Source: CAYGTK01 sp964352775 (GTDB taxonomy: Bacteria; Bacteroidota; Bacteroidia; Chitinophagales; CAIOSU01). From it: DNA of 23,559 nucleotides. The position numbers and the translations under genes were made by a program. The notes below the pieces were generated by a model that did not search any database, had not been told where the DNA came from, and saw nothing but the letters and a program-made list of their open reading frames with translations. Below are positions 1 to 8,158 of this stretch, piece after piece (the stretch's first letter is position 1; each line of letters opens with the position of its first letter). Location of the stretch: contig CAYGTK010000040.1 of the NCBI GenBank assembly GCA_964352775.1, forward strand, positions 1-23,559, written 5' to 3'.

Positions 1-2
1 AC

Positions 3-212
3 TTAGAGGTAGTATTCCCTTTGCTGCTAGAGCAGATACTGAAAGCCCCACCCAACCAAATGCCTACCTACGCCGAAAGCACCTTCAGCCTGATAGATAA
101 GAGCAATACCCGCGATAAAGAACGCTTTGCCGAAGTGCTTCGCGAACGTATGCCCGATTGCAATACCGATGCCAAGCAAAGGCGGCTGGAGAAGTTGCTG
201 AAGCGGCTTTAG
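3..212 (+). CDS. C-terminal fragment of an unidentified protein
   Basis: The reading frame is open from the left edge to a TAG at 210-212, so this is the last 69 residues of a gene that starts outside the window. A TTG at 21 is in frame, but the frame continues upstream without a stop, so it need not be a start. The visible part is hydrophilic and ends in a highly basic helix-like stretch (KQRRLEKLLKRL). I recognise no family motif. No terminator hairpin is evident in the T-rich sequence that follows (238-247). Confidence 0.6.
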   Translation, partial: LEVVFPLLLEQILKAPPNQMPTYAESTFSLIDKSNTRDKERFAEVLRERMPDCNTDAKQRRLEKLLKRL

Positions 213-295
213 CTGCCGATTTTATCAACCATATATTATTTTTTTTCGGGAGCTTGTAATAATCGGGCAGTAAAAGCTACTAATAGGGCAAATTG

Positions 296-574
296 ATGAT
301 TATGAAAACTATTACGGAAAAGAAAACGATACACCTTTCGGAATACAACCGACCTATTTACATAGTGTTTATGATGACCGCGCTTGGATTTTGGTGGATG
401 ACAAATGATTTGAATTCAGCCGTTTGCTACTCTGGTATCGCTCTGCTATTCGATCCATTTAATACGCGCCAGTCCTTTGGTGCTAAACCTTTATGGCAGC
501 GCTTTGTGCTGCTTGCGCATGCCTTATTGGTAATTGGCTTTGTGATGACTACGCTGCTAGAAGTATTTCAATAA
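296..574 (+). CDS. Small membrane protein of unknown function
   Basis: About 92 residues with two to three hydrophobic segments: roughly residues 20-35, 40-55 and a final helix near 70-90. The short charged N-terminus (EKKTIHLSEYNRP) suggests a cytoplasmic start. Start choice is uncertain: TTG at 293, ATG at 296 and ATG at 302 are all in frame, with an AGGG at 285-288 that best fits 296. It lies 24 nt before the ECF sigma factor on the same strand and could be co-transcribed with it. No family recognised. Confidence 0.6.
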   Translation: MIMKTITEKKTIHLSEYNRPIYIVFMMTALGFWWMTNDLNSAVCYSGIALLFDPFNTRQSFGAKPLWQRFVLLAHALLVIGFVMTTLLEVFQ

Positions 575-598
575 ACCAACTAGCAGTAATTTAGAAGA

Positions 599-1075
599 AT
601 GCAGTCGGGCGAATTTATTGACCTTGTAAAGACCAACAAGGGGGTGATTTACAAGCTCATCCACTTGTATGTAGATGATGCGGAGCTAAAGAAAGATTTG
701 TATCAAGAGATACTATATAATGCCTGGAAGGCGTGGCCCAACTTTAGGGCTGATGCCAAGTTTAGCACTTGGCTATACCGCGTAAGCTTAAATACCCTGC
801 TTACCTACCTGAAAAAATCGCAGCGATTGCAGTATACGGAACTGCCAGATGATGTGCCGTTACTGAATAACAGCAAGCACCCTGAGAGTGAACGATTGTA
901 TTTGGCCATACGCACTTTGGTGCCTACCGATAGGGCTATAATTTCTATGCATTTAGAAGGATATAACAACCCAGAGATAGCCGAGGCTATTGGTTTACAG
1001 GCAAACAATATAGGTGTGAAACTTCACCGAATTAAAGAGAAATTAAAATTAATACTTCAACATAAAACGAATTGA
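599..1075 (+). CDS. ECF-type RNA polymerase sigma factor (sigma-70 family)
   Basis: 158 residues, the usual length for an extracytoplasmic-function sigma factor, which directs RNA polymerase to a small set of promoters. Region 2 covers about residues 8-75, with the core-binding helix (DLYQEILYNAWKAWPNF) and a -10 recognition helix (STWLYRVSLNTLLTYLKK). Region 4 covers about 100-155 and carries a helix-turn-helix of the form PEIAEAIGLQANNIGVKLHR. The ATG at 599 is preceded by AGAAGA, an acceptable ribosome site. Only 1 nt separates its TGA from the next ATG, so it is almost certainly translationally coupled to the membrane protein downstream, the position an anti-sigma factor would hold. The exact ECF subgroup cannot be assigned by eye. 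Confidence 0.92.
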   Translation: MQSGEFIDLVKTNKGVIYKLIHLYVDDAELKKDLYQEILYNAWKAWPNFRADAKFSTWLYRVSLNTLLTYLKKSQRLQYTELPDDVPLLNNSKHPESERLYLAIRTLVPTDRAIISMHLEGYNNPEIAEAIGLQANNIGVKLHRIKEKLKLILQHKTN

Positions 1076-1076
1076 T

Positions 1077-1676
1077 ATGGAATCGATATGGTACTTGAAT
1101 ACCCCAGAGGAACCGGAATTAGACAATATGCTTAGTCAAATAGACCCCACTAATCTTAAGGGACATGGCCCCTTATTGAAACTAAGGCGTATGCTATTTT
1201 ACAATATTGCATTCACCATACCCGCAATACTATTGTCCCTAGCAGCTTTATTTGTATACCAAGTGCTGTTGTTGAAGTTTTTGCTGGTCTTGCTAATTGT
1301 GTTTTGCATTTGGGCGTTACACATCACCATTAAATTGTACAATAAAATTGATGTGTTTGTTCCAGCCGAAATGTCGCTATTGGCCACCTTAAAGCGATAC
1401 CGCAAGCAGGTAGTTGATTGGACGGAGATTCAGCAACGAGTTGGGCTTTTACTTTATCCCGTGGGTATTGCGACAGGTGCGCTGCTTCGCAGTAAATCGA
1501 TGGAGGAGTTAAACTCTTTTGAGTTTTTAAGTAACCTAGAAACCATGTTGAGTTTAGGGGTACTTATATTAGTGTTAACCCCAGTTTCGTACTATGCCAC
1601 ACGTTGGATTTACAACATGATGTTAGATCAATACATGAGCGAACTAGAGCAGAACATAAGCGATTTGGAGAGCTAA
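1077..1676 (+). CDS. Four-helix membrane protein coupled to the ECF sigma factor
   Basis: 199 residues with four predicted membrane helices at about 42-62, 64-84, 122-138 and 157-174. A 40-residue N-terminal soluble segment (acidic, then basic: ESIWYLNTPEEPELDNML) precedes the first helix. Its start is 1 nt after the sigma factor stop. A cytoplasmic N-terminal segment next to membrane helices, encoded directly behind an ECF sigma gene, is how many anti-sigma factors are arranged. But I see no zinc-finger HxxxCxxC motif or other known anti-sigma fold, so the role is inferred from position only. It could instead be a sensor or a co-regulated membrane protein. Confidence 0.75.
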   Translation: MESIWYLNTPEEPELDNMLSQIDPTNLKGHGPLLKLRRMLFYNIAFTIPAILLSLAALFVYQVLLLKFLLVLLIVFCIWALHITIKLYNKIDVFVPAEMSLLATLKRYRKQVVDWTEIQQRVGLLLYPVGIATGALLRSKSMEELNSFEFLSNLETMLSLGVLILVLTPVSYYATRWIYNMMLDQYMSELEQNISDLES

Positions 1677-1713
1677 ATCTTTTCTGTTTAAGTTTATGCT
1701 AAATACGAACCCG

Positions 1714-2163
1714 ATGAAGAATATGATTTACTACCTAGCCATTGCCCTATCCATAAGTGCCTTATTTGTTTCTTGCGAGGAAGACGATGACGATGGTGGC
1801 GATACTGGGCGTAAAATAGAGTTGCCTCGCGATAACTTTATTGGCTCGTATACCATAACGGCAAATTGCTTTATTCCTAACAGGCCAATCCAGGGGCCCG
1901 ACCAAGTATCCAACATCTTTTTCATAGAAGAACCTACTGATACTGCCTACAGCGACGATAAATATGTATACGTTCGTGGCCTAGAGTGCGGTAACGATTT
2001 TGGCTGTAATGATCATGCTAGCGTATCAGGTAGCACTTTACTTTTTGTAGACAACCTTATTGGCAGCGCCACCCTATCGGCCGATGGGCTTACCCTTACC
2101 ATTGCTTATGAAGACGATGGCTCTCCCTTTGCCGATTGCACAGGTACAGCGGTTAGGAATTAG
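1714..2163 (+). CDS. Small secreted lipoprotein
   Basis: A signal peptide ends in a lipobox (LFVSC), with the lipidated cysteine followed by an acidic run (EEDDDDGGD). Such acidic tails after the cysteine resemble the lipoprotein export signals of Bacteroidota, so surface exposure is possible. I prefer the ATG at 1714 (MKNM..., Cys at residue 21) over the ATG at 1696, because it gives a standard-length signal peptide. The mature part, about 128 residues, contains four cysteines and looks like a small beta-rich domain. It lies about 37 nt after the membrane protein and may be the last gene of the sigma-factor cluster. No family recognised. Confidence 0.75.
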   Translation: MKNMIYYLAIALSISALFVSCEEDDDDGGDTGRKIELPRDNFIGSYTITANCFIPNRPIQGPDQVSNIFFIEEPTDTAYSDDKYVYVRGLECGNDFGCNDHASVSGSTLLFVDNLIGSATLSADGLTLTIAYEDDGSPFADCTGTAVRN

Positions 2164-2177
2164 GTTTCTTTAATTAC

Positions 2178-2193
2178 CAATTACCAGTAATTG
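2178..2193. repeat. Small inverted repeat between convergent genes
   Basis: A 7-bp inverted repeat (CAATTAC / GTAATTG) with a 2-nt centre lies between the lipoprotein stop (2163) and the probable stop of the minus-strand PLC-like gene (2222). It is AT-rich and has only a weak T tract, so it would be at best a poor terminator. Confidence 0.25.
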
Positions 2194-2221
2194 TGTGATA
2201 GCTATTTAAAAAGTAAGTCTA

Positions 2222-4478
2222 CTATTTTAACTCATCGTGTGAAGGAGGACGTAGCGGTCCATGCAGTGTAGGGCGAAGGATGATCTTATTGTCTATGATA
2301 GATAACCTCTGTATGGCATCAATCCGTTGATTTGCGGGCAAGGGCCAGATATCTTTATTTAGTGCAGCCACTACTTTTTTTCAATCTCATGCTTANNNNN
2401 NNNNNAATAAAATTGGGTGGCCATTGTACCTCTTTAACACAAACCTTGATCCTGGTCAATGTGGTATGTGCGTCGTTCAATCCATGGAACAGAGGGAGAC
2501 CTACTCGATCCCAAAAAACAGGTAGCGAGATCAGGGGAAAGTGATTAAATAGGAACAATGGCCTGTCTACCGAATTCCAAATACCACGATGTTGCATATC
2601 GCATTCATGCCAAGATAAATTATACAAGTTTTGATTTGAGAAGCCTGATTCCCTTAGGTATCTCCATTTAAATGGCATTATTGTAGAGGCATTATCATCG
2701 GCATAGGCATTGTTTCCATAGCCCTGCTTAAGAAAATGGTTTGCAAAAATGACTAATCGCTTACCACTACTGACCATTTCATTTACCAAGGGCCATTCAT
2801 ATGTGATATTGCTAACTGATGGTCCTCCTCTTGCTTTCTGTTCACTTATAGTTGGGCGTTGTACAGTTGTGGCGGTGGCACCTTCCGGAGCTCTGTCAGG
2901 CCATAAAACCATATCAAAAACATCTGCATCGTGTAATGCTTTTATAAATAGGTTGTCGGTGAGTTCGCTGGGTCTTTTTTCATGAGGTGCGTGTGGTAAG
3001 TCTCCATCAAATTCTAAAAACAAGGTTACTATCTCATTAGGGTGCCATTTAAGAAAATAGCCAATTTGCTTTAAAGCATCCGTCAATGTTCTATCGCTTT
3101 GGTAGTGCCGTGTATGGTATAGATATAGGTCTACAGAATTTCCATCGGGGCCACTATCTAAGTATGGGTCAACCTCTAAAGCCCTAACGTTATGATAAGC
3201 AAGTAGCTCGGGAATATCAAACGACTGCTGCGCATAAGACCAACCATCTGCTTTGTTGGAGTGTCCATTATGAGCCATTAAATAGGTTTGCTCGTTATAC
3301 CTTCTATCTCCATAAACCCCTCTTTTTCGTCCCTCATCTGGGTTGGCGTCTACTTGTCGAGGTCGAGAATAAACACATTCAAATGGACCTGCATTTGGAG
3401 GATTGCATAGCTGCCCATGCTTAAAATAGAAACTAGGGCCTAAAAACCACTCATTCGGCCTGTTCAGATCATTTTCAAAAGTGACCTGTTCGTCGGGCTT
3501 TAGGGTGTCCTTTATCTGCCCTAGAAACACTTCGTGAGTTGCACCGGAACTTAAAAAACTTGCGTTCTTATCATGAAATACGTATATCTCATCGTCAGAA
3601 TCATTTTTAAAGGTAAGTGTAGAATAGTAAATGGTATCTACTTTAGAGACCCCAAACTTAGCTGGATGACCTTTGTACTTGGCGTGTCCCTTATTACCTG
3701 GCCAGTAGATGTATTGGCTTTCTGCTTCCCATGACCCTAACATCATCAATTCTGTAATATCAACTACTCCATTATTAGTGTTATCATGTATTATCACCGA
3801 GGTAATATCGCCCCAATAGTTTCCGTTCGATTCTCCAGGCTTATTACGGCCAACTACTATTTCCCCCGCTGTAGAAATAGTAACTCCTTCATCGTGGTAC
3901 AGCTTATTCTTATCCATTTGCACCAGTTCTCCGTCTTTGTACACTTCTATATCAAATGAATAAGCATCGCCTACATCTTTTATTCTAACAGCTAAGTGGT
4001 GCCACTTCTCATCTGCAAAATTGGTGTTTTCTACAGCCACCACTCTTGAACCCGAAAACCATACTTCTAGTTTGTCAAGGTTCATGAAACGTAACCCTTG
4101 ATCATTATCAATATCAGTAGTATACCTAAATGGGATACTGAATTCCGCCTTCGAGTCTGATGGTATACGGGTACTGCCATCATCTTCTATTCTTACTGGT
4201 GCTCCGCCCCATCTCAGCCAAAAGCCGATGGTAAGATCTTTGTTGGGGAATCCCTCAACATCTGCATGTAATGAAGCTCGTTCGCCAAACTTACCAACAA
4301 TAGAAGCATTGGGATATAGAAGAGATTCGTCTTGAGAATAAGCGAGAAAAGTCAAATTTGGGCTTAACAGAAATAGCAGAATAAGTGATCTGCTGAGTAC
4401 AGGATGGAGTTTTTTAGACTTACGAATACAGCAGACACTAGCAGCAATAGCTGCGTAGGAAAAGTAGGAGGCTTTCAT
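2222..4478 (-). CDS. Secreted lectin-like / PI-PLC-like phosphodiesterase (interrupted at 3' end)
   Basis: Starting at ATG 4478, this encodes a secreted protein of over 700 residues. A hydrophobic signal segment lies at about 30-48, ending near AYSQ. Residues ~50-265 look like a LamG/concanavalin-A lectin sandwich (WHHLAV at 169-174). Residues ~390-690 resemble a PI-PLC X-domain phosphodiesterase: candidate catalytic histidines H403 (MAHN) and H455 (LYHTRH), acidic residues E435 and D437 (RALEVDP), and an FNHFP motif at 644-648. The N run at 2396-2405 falls just after PPNFI (687-691), where PLC-like proteins usually continue into a final strand and helix. Read uninterrupted, the frame stops at 2355. 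A 50-codon open stretch in another frame (2374-2222, beginning VVAALN) looks like the real C-terminus. Joining it needs one extra A in the 7-A run (2375-2381) or a different gap length. Substrate unknown. Confidence 0.75.
2396..2405. other. Assembly gap (10 N)
   Basis: Ten Ns, probably a placeholder of unknown true length. It interrupts the 3' end of the minus-strand PLC-like gene. Confidence 0.95.
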
Positions 4479-4874
4479 AGTATGATAGGTTGGTTAGTTA
4501 TCATTAAACTAATAAATAATTAAGTGTTAAAAGAATAATAGTTGTGCTTTAGTGATTTTTAAATGACTGGAAGTGTTGTGCTTAGGTTGTTTGGGTCGTG
4601 GTGCAACCCATACGAGGCAGCGAATTAATAGCGCAATACGGTGGCGGAATCCATTACTTTTGCTGATCTATTACCATTAACACATATCTCCTTGATTTCA
4701 CCACATGAAAGCATGGCTACAGCGGCTTTGGGATTTTGAGTTTCATAATAATTGGTGTTGAATAACATCGGTAATTGATGACTAAAGTCAGATGAAAGTG
4801 ATGATTAAGGTCATTTTTAATATAAAAAAGCAGAGGTATTTTTAGCGTTATAAACCCTTAAATACGAAACCATT
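4479..4874. other. Divergent intergenic region
   Basis: A 396-bp AT-rich spacer between the divergent PLC-like and lipoprotein genes. A TAAATACG at 4859-4866, 8 nt before the ATG at 4875, is a weak -7 candidate. The only open frame worth noting is a 47-codon minus-strand ORF at 4625-4768, listed separately. No strong hairpin or direct repeat was seen. Confidence 0.6.
4625..4768 (-). CDS. Doubtful short ORF (47 aa)
   Basis: ATG at 4768 to TAA at 4625, encoding 47 residues of plausible composition (PKAAVAMLSCGEIKEICVNG...). It has no recognised relative, no clear ribosome site, and the frame is open upstream of the ATG. It could be a chance ORF or the remnant of a gene. It lies on the same strand as the PLC-like gene but downstream-first in neither transcript. 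Confidence 0.2.
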   Translation of the reverse strand: MLFNTNYYETQNPKAAVAMLSCGEIKEICVNGNRSAKVMDSATVLRY

Positions 4875-5465
4875 ATGAAAAAGCTAGTCTTTATTGTTTT
4901 ACCCATCATCCTTTTAAGTGGATGTATTATCACTTCATTCAATCCCTTGTTTAAAAAGAGTGACTTGGTAGTTAATGAAAACCTTACAGGTAGGTGGATA
5001 AATAAGAACACCTTGCTAACTTTTGAAGAGCCTAACGCGTTAAGTTATAAGCTGAACTATAAGTATTGCGAAGACCCCTATAATGCACCCCAAGATTACT
5101 CGATGTGCACGGTGGCTGATTTCACAACCCACTTAATGAAACTGGGAGATGATACTTTTCTAGACCTGTTACCTAGAGAGCATTTAAGTACGGAGAATGT
5201 GTTCCTGAAATTTCATATCCGAGCTACTCATTCCTTTGCAAAGGTGATAATAGAGAAGGAAACCTTAAAGGTCTACCTTATTAATTACGATTGGGTGGAA
5301 GACTATTTAGAAGAAAATAAAGACGCACTAGCTCATATTCAGATAAACGATTTTGTTACCCTAACGGCTTCTACCGATGAGCTCCAAAAGTTCATATTGG
5401 CGCACCAGAATAAGCCAGGCTTTTATGCTGATGCGATAACTTTAAAAAGAGACAAAAACTACTAG
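4875..5465 (+). CDS. Lipoprotein of unknown function
   Basis: 196 residues with a short signal peptide and lipobox LLSGC (lipidated Cys17). The mature protein begins with a conserved-looking SFNPLF segment, then ENLTGRWINKNTLLTFEE. The G-x-W turn followed by beta strands is common in small lipocalin-like or other beta-sandwich envelope lipoproteins of Bacteroidota. Two cysteines in the centre (about residues 75 and 87) could form a disulfide. The C-terminal half is rich in acidic residues (DYLEENKDAL). The fold assignment is inference; no family is recognised with confidence. The ATG at 4875 is the only good start given the signal peptide. Confidence 0.8.
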   Translation: MKKLVFIVLPIILLSGCIITSFNPLFKKSDLVVNENLTGRWINKNTLLTFEEPNALSYKLNYKYCEDPYNAPQDYSMCTVADFTTHLMKLGDDTFLDLLPREHLSTENVFLKFHIRATHSFAKVIIEKETLKVYLINYDWVEDYLEENKDALAHIQINDFVTLTASTDELQKFILAHQNKPGFYADAITLKRDKNY

Positions 5466-5607
5466 TAGGGGATTAGCTGCTTTGATTTAAACCTATGGAG
5501 TTTAGAAATGTGAATCACCACCATTAGCGCTGGCAGGGCGTTTTGGCAGGTAGTCATTTACCAATGCAAATGTCAATTACTTTCCGCGCTAGCAATTAAT
5601 AGTATTC

Positions 5608-5615
5608 TACCTTTG
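5608..5615 (+). promoter_or_regulatory. Candidate Bacteroidota -7 promoter box
   Basis: TACCTTTG matches the Bacteroidota -7 consensus TAnnTTTG at every fixed position, 14 nt before the ATG at 5630. No clear TTG -33 element sits at the expected distance upstream, so this is a half-supported promoter implying a very short leader. Confidence 0.45.
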
Positions 5616-5629
5616 TTAAAACTATTGCT

Positions 5630-6433
5630 ATGTATCGCTATTTAGGCCTATTGGTGTTTGTGCTATTCTTCATTTCTTGCGGCCCCGCTGCCGAAGAAGC
5701 AGCAGAAGTAAAAGAACCAGAAAGCACCGTGCATCCCTTTGTGCTGCCCATTGAAAAGGCTCACCGTATGGATATGTTTAAACGCAACAAGGCCGTAGGG
5801 TACAGGCTCGATTTAAGCTTTGGTGGAAAATCTAGATTTGCAGGATACATTACCCAAACTACTAATTACGACCGCATATTAATGGTAGAAGACAATGGCA
5901 CCCAAATGCTATTTGATGGCGAGAAAGTTTACCTCTACCCTGATACGGCGATGTACGCCAAGGCTAGGTTCGACTTATTTACATGGAGCTACTTTTTTGC
6001 CGCCCCTTACAAACTAAGCGACCCAGGCACTATTTGGGCTACGGATAAAGATCGTGAGCTAGATGGTACCAACTACCCAACGGCCAAACTTACCTTTACC
6101 CCCGGCACGGGCGATTCGCACGAGGATTGGTACATTGCCTACCGCAATCCGCAAACTAATCTGCTAGATGCCTTAGCCTATATAGTGACTTACAGCAAAA
6201 GCGCTGGTGAGGCCTCAGCCGATCCACACGCGATAACTTATGAAGACTACAAAGAATTCCGTACCAACATACCAGTAGCCACTACCTGGAAATTTTGGGG
6301 ATGGACTGAAGAAGAAGGACTCACCAAACAATTGGGCGAAGCCAAAATTGGCTCCATAGAATTTACCGATGTGAAGGATAGCTTTTTCCGTTTACCAGAA
6401 GGAAAGGTAGAAGTGCCTTACGCTGGTAAATAG
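5630..6433 (+). CDS. Envelope lipoprotein, LolA/LolB-like beta fold suspected
   Basis: 267 residues with signal peptide and lipobox FFISC (Cys17), followed by an Ala/Glu-rich linker (GPAAEEAAEVKEPES). The body, ~35-260, is rich in alternating beta strands and aromatic residues (GYRLDLSFGGKSRFAGYITQ; RILMVEDNGTQMLFDGEKVYLYP). That pattern resembles the antiparallel half-barrel of LolA/LolB-type lipoprotein carriers, and Bacteroidota have unnamed families of this size (DUF6503-like). The fold is an inference from pattern, not from a diagnostic motif. It is monocistronic, with a -7 box just upstream and a strong terminator 64 nt after the stop. Confidence 0.8.
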   Translation: MYRYLGLLVFVLFFISCGPAAEEAAEVKEPESTVHPFVLPIEKAHRMDMFKRNKAVGYRLDLSFGGKSRFAGYITQTTNYDRILMVEDNGTQMLFDGEKVYLYPDTAMYAKARFDLFTWSYFFAAPYKLSDPGTIWATDKDRELDGTNYPTAKLTFTPGTGDSHEDWYIAYRNPQTNLLDALAYIVTYSKSAGEASADPHAITYEDYKEFRTNIPVATTWKFWGWTEEEGLTKQLGEAKIGSIEFTDVKDSFFRLPEGKVEVPYAGK

Positions 6434-6496
6434 GGATTAGCTGATAGTGTATAGTTAGGAGTCGGTAGTTTAGCTACCAATACCACCAAAAAAGAC

Positions 6497-6525
6497 AAAA
6501 GGCTTCGCTAATGCGAAGCCTTTTT
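6497..6525. terminator. Strong bidirectional intrinsic terminator
   Basis: A perfect 12-bp stem (AAAAGGCTTCGC at 6497-6508 with its complement at 6513-6524) closes a TAAT loop. On the plus strand it is followed by a short T run, ending the gene at 5630-6433. On the minus strand the T-rich sequence after the stem (complement of 6485-6500) lets it also serve the minus gene ending at 6690. Confidence 0.9.
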
Positions 6526-6689
6526 CAGTAAGTCCTTTTGAAGGGTTGTCGGACTCTCATGTGCTTTAAAGTAATAAGGAAAGATGATAAATACTAATGT
6601 ATTTGGAACTACTTTGGGGTATTTCTACCAACTTGCCTGTGGTATCTATAAGTAGCTACAGGTAAAGGAAATAGGAGAGAGGTGAAGTG

Positions 6690-7592
6690 CTATTCAAAAC
6701 GATTCAGCACAAACCTTTTACCAGCATTTTTGCCAGTGGCCCAAAACATCAATTTGCCATCGGCTGAAACCTCTAGCCCAGCGCCGTTACGGAAACTAGC
6801 GCCTTGGCTAGTGAGAAATTCACGTTTGGATAATAGCATTACTTCCAGTTTTTTAAATGGAGCAATGCCAGAGCTATCAAGCTTAATAGTAGTTTGTAGT
6901 AGATTGGCATAGCATTTCATTCCTTTAGTGTAAAATCCTACGAGGTACAGCACATTCTCACTACTCACAAAATTAATGGCTTGGTAACTGCCCAAGCTAT
7001 CTGGCGGAGTAATACTACCAAGTAATTGTGGAACACTGTCGGTATTATAAAACGTATAAATGTCAATATGTTGGCTACCCCAATCGGCCACGGCAAAAAT
7101 GTTATTGGGTCCACTAGTGTAGAAGGCCGTAGCCCCTGCGGTTTGTCGCTTTATTTTACCCTCTCGTTCCACAGGCTTTAGCTTTTCTGAAAAGCTGCTA
7201 AGCGTAAAACACTTTACTAGCGATCTATCTTTCAACTTATTATCCTCAATACCAACGGCCAGCATAGCTCCACTTATTTGTATACCACCTGCGTGGCGGT
7301 AGGGGCTAGTTCCTACTTCATGTAACTTCTCTACCTTGCCCGATGCTTCATTGAGCTGGCATTGTAGAATATATGCCACCTCTTTTGAGCTTCCGCTGAT
7401 GTAGGCTTTGTTATCATCCCTTACTTGAATGCCTTGTAGGTGACCGCCTTTGGTGGGCACATCTAGCGAATTTTCTACCCATATTACTTTTGGATAGTGA
7501 TTCACCTGCTGAAAGGCTACTGCTATGTTTTTTACCTGCTGGGCATTTGCCGCTAAGCTGATGAATAGTATAAGAATAGCTAAATACCGCAT
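6690..7592 (-). CDS. Secreted protein, possible beta-propeller
   Basis: I place the start at the ATG at 7592, giving a clean signal peptide (MRYLAILILFISLAANAQQ) and a 300-residue protein. A longer frame from 7637 would put 15 non-signal residues in front. The mature part contains repeated strand-turn units with GGHLQGIQVRDDNKAYISG, HAGGIQISGAMLAVGIED, and NIFAVADWGSQHIDIY. These spaced G/A-V-x-D blocks suggest beta-propeller blades, as in LVIVD or YVTN-type proteins, but no single motif is decisive. There is no T9SS C-terminal domain and no lipobox, so it is probably periplasmic. A TAATTTCG at 7598-7605 lies just upstream and could be a -7 box for a nearly leaderless message. Confidence 0.72.
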   Translation of the reverse strand: MRYLAILILFISLAANAQQVKNIAVAFQQVNHYPKVIWVENSLDVPTKGGHLQGIQVRDDNKAYISGSSKEVAYILQCQLNEASGKVEKLHEVGTSPYRHAGGIQISGAMLAVGIEDNKLKDRSLVKCFTLSSFSEKLKPVEREGKIKRQTAGATAFYTSGPNNIFAVADWGSQHIDIYTFYNTDSVPQLLGSITPPDSLGSYQAINFVSSENVLYLVGFYTKGMKCYANLLQTTIKLDSSGIAPFKKLEVMLLSKREFLTSQGASFRNGAGLEVSADGKLMFWATGKNAGKRFVLNRFE

Positions 7593-7637
7593 GGGGACGA
7601 AATTAGGTAAAATTTGGAGTGACTGATAGGCATCCAT

Positions 7638-8000
7638 ATATCAGAACATGCACAAATGGACACAAACTGCCCAAAATGGAATGATTTGGTACCGTTGCGG
7701 TGCACTGCCAGAAATGGACCTAGTGATAGTGCGGCTTTCAGGCCGAGTTTTGGCGGGTTAGGCAACTTGGGCAACGCCCCTGCTAACAAGGGTTTACGCC
7801 ATAGAAAGGGATATGTTTATGTGTAAGTAGCTGATAAACATACGCTTAATTTTTACGAAAAAACGAGGAACGAGCGTAAATGGGTGAAAATGGGGATTTT
7901 ATGCCTGCTACTACTGGTCTTACGAACGCCACTTATATTTTTTCCTTTTTCAGAAATGATAATGGCAGAATACGGTTGTAGAAATACAACTAAGGTAATG
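7638..8000. other. Long non-coding spacer
   Basis: No convincing gene seen here. Contents: repeated short AAATGGA words near 7654-7710; a GGGCAACGCCC inverted motif around 7768-7778; a perfect 6-bp hairpin GTTGTA-GAAA-TACAAC at 7975-7990, just before the decayed T9SS fragment. None is recognised as a known RNA or attachment site. Confidence 0.5.
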
Positions 8001-8090
8001 ATAGCTACCGAACTACCCGATGGCTAGTACTTGATACAAGCCGAGGGCGAACAGGGTAGGCAAGTAGCTAAGGTGCTGCTGATGCGGTAG
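8001..8090 (+). pseudogene. Decayed C-terminal fragment of a T9SS sorting domain
   Basis: Read in the frame starting at 8001, this encodes ATELPDG-stop-YLIQAEGEQGR then QVAKVLLMR and a terminal TAG. It matches the last 28 residues of the two intact genes downstream, which have ISELPDGWYLIQ and end in QVAKVLLMR. The conserved Trp codon TGG has become TAG (8025-8027). No upstream part of the gene is recognisable. The sequence after it also resembles the spacer between the two intact paralogues, so this is the remnant of a third tandem copy. Confidence 0.85.
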
Positions 8091-8137
8091 GTAAAAACTT
8101 GTTAATGCTATTGTATTAAGTATTTAGTTCAAATTAC

Positions 8138-8145
8138 TATATTAG
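8138..8145 (+). promoter_or_regulatory. Candidate -7 box
   Basis: TATATTAG, 7 of 8 to TAnnTTTG, lies 13 nt before the ATG at 8159. It is in a spacer that is duplicated in front of the next gene, where the equivalent box is TATCTTGT at 9890-9897. Confidence 0.3.
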
Positions 8146-8158
8146 GCACAAACTAGGT

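Noticed and set aside
7593..7637. Longer N-terminus (start at 7637) for the secreted propeller-like protein
   Set aside because: It would bury the signal peptide behind 15 residues; the ATG at 7592 gives a standard one.
8001..8090. Recoding of TAG as Trp in the T9SS fragment
   Set aside because: All other genes here use TAG as a normal stop and the fragment lacks a body, so decay is the simpler reading.
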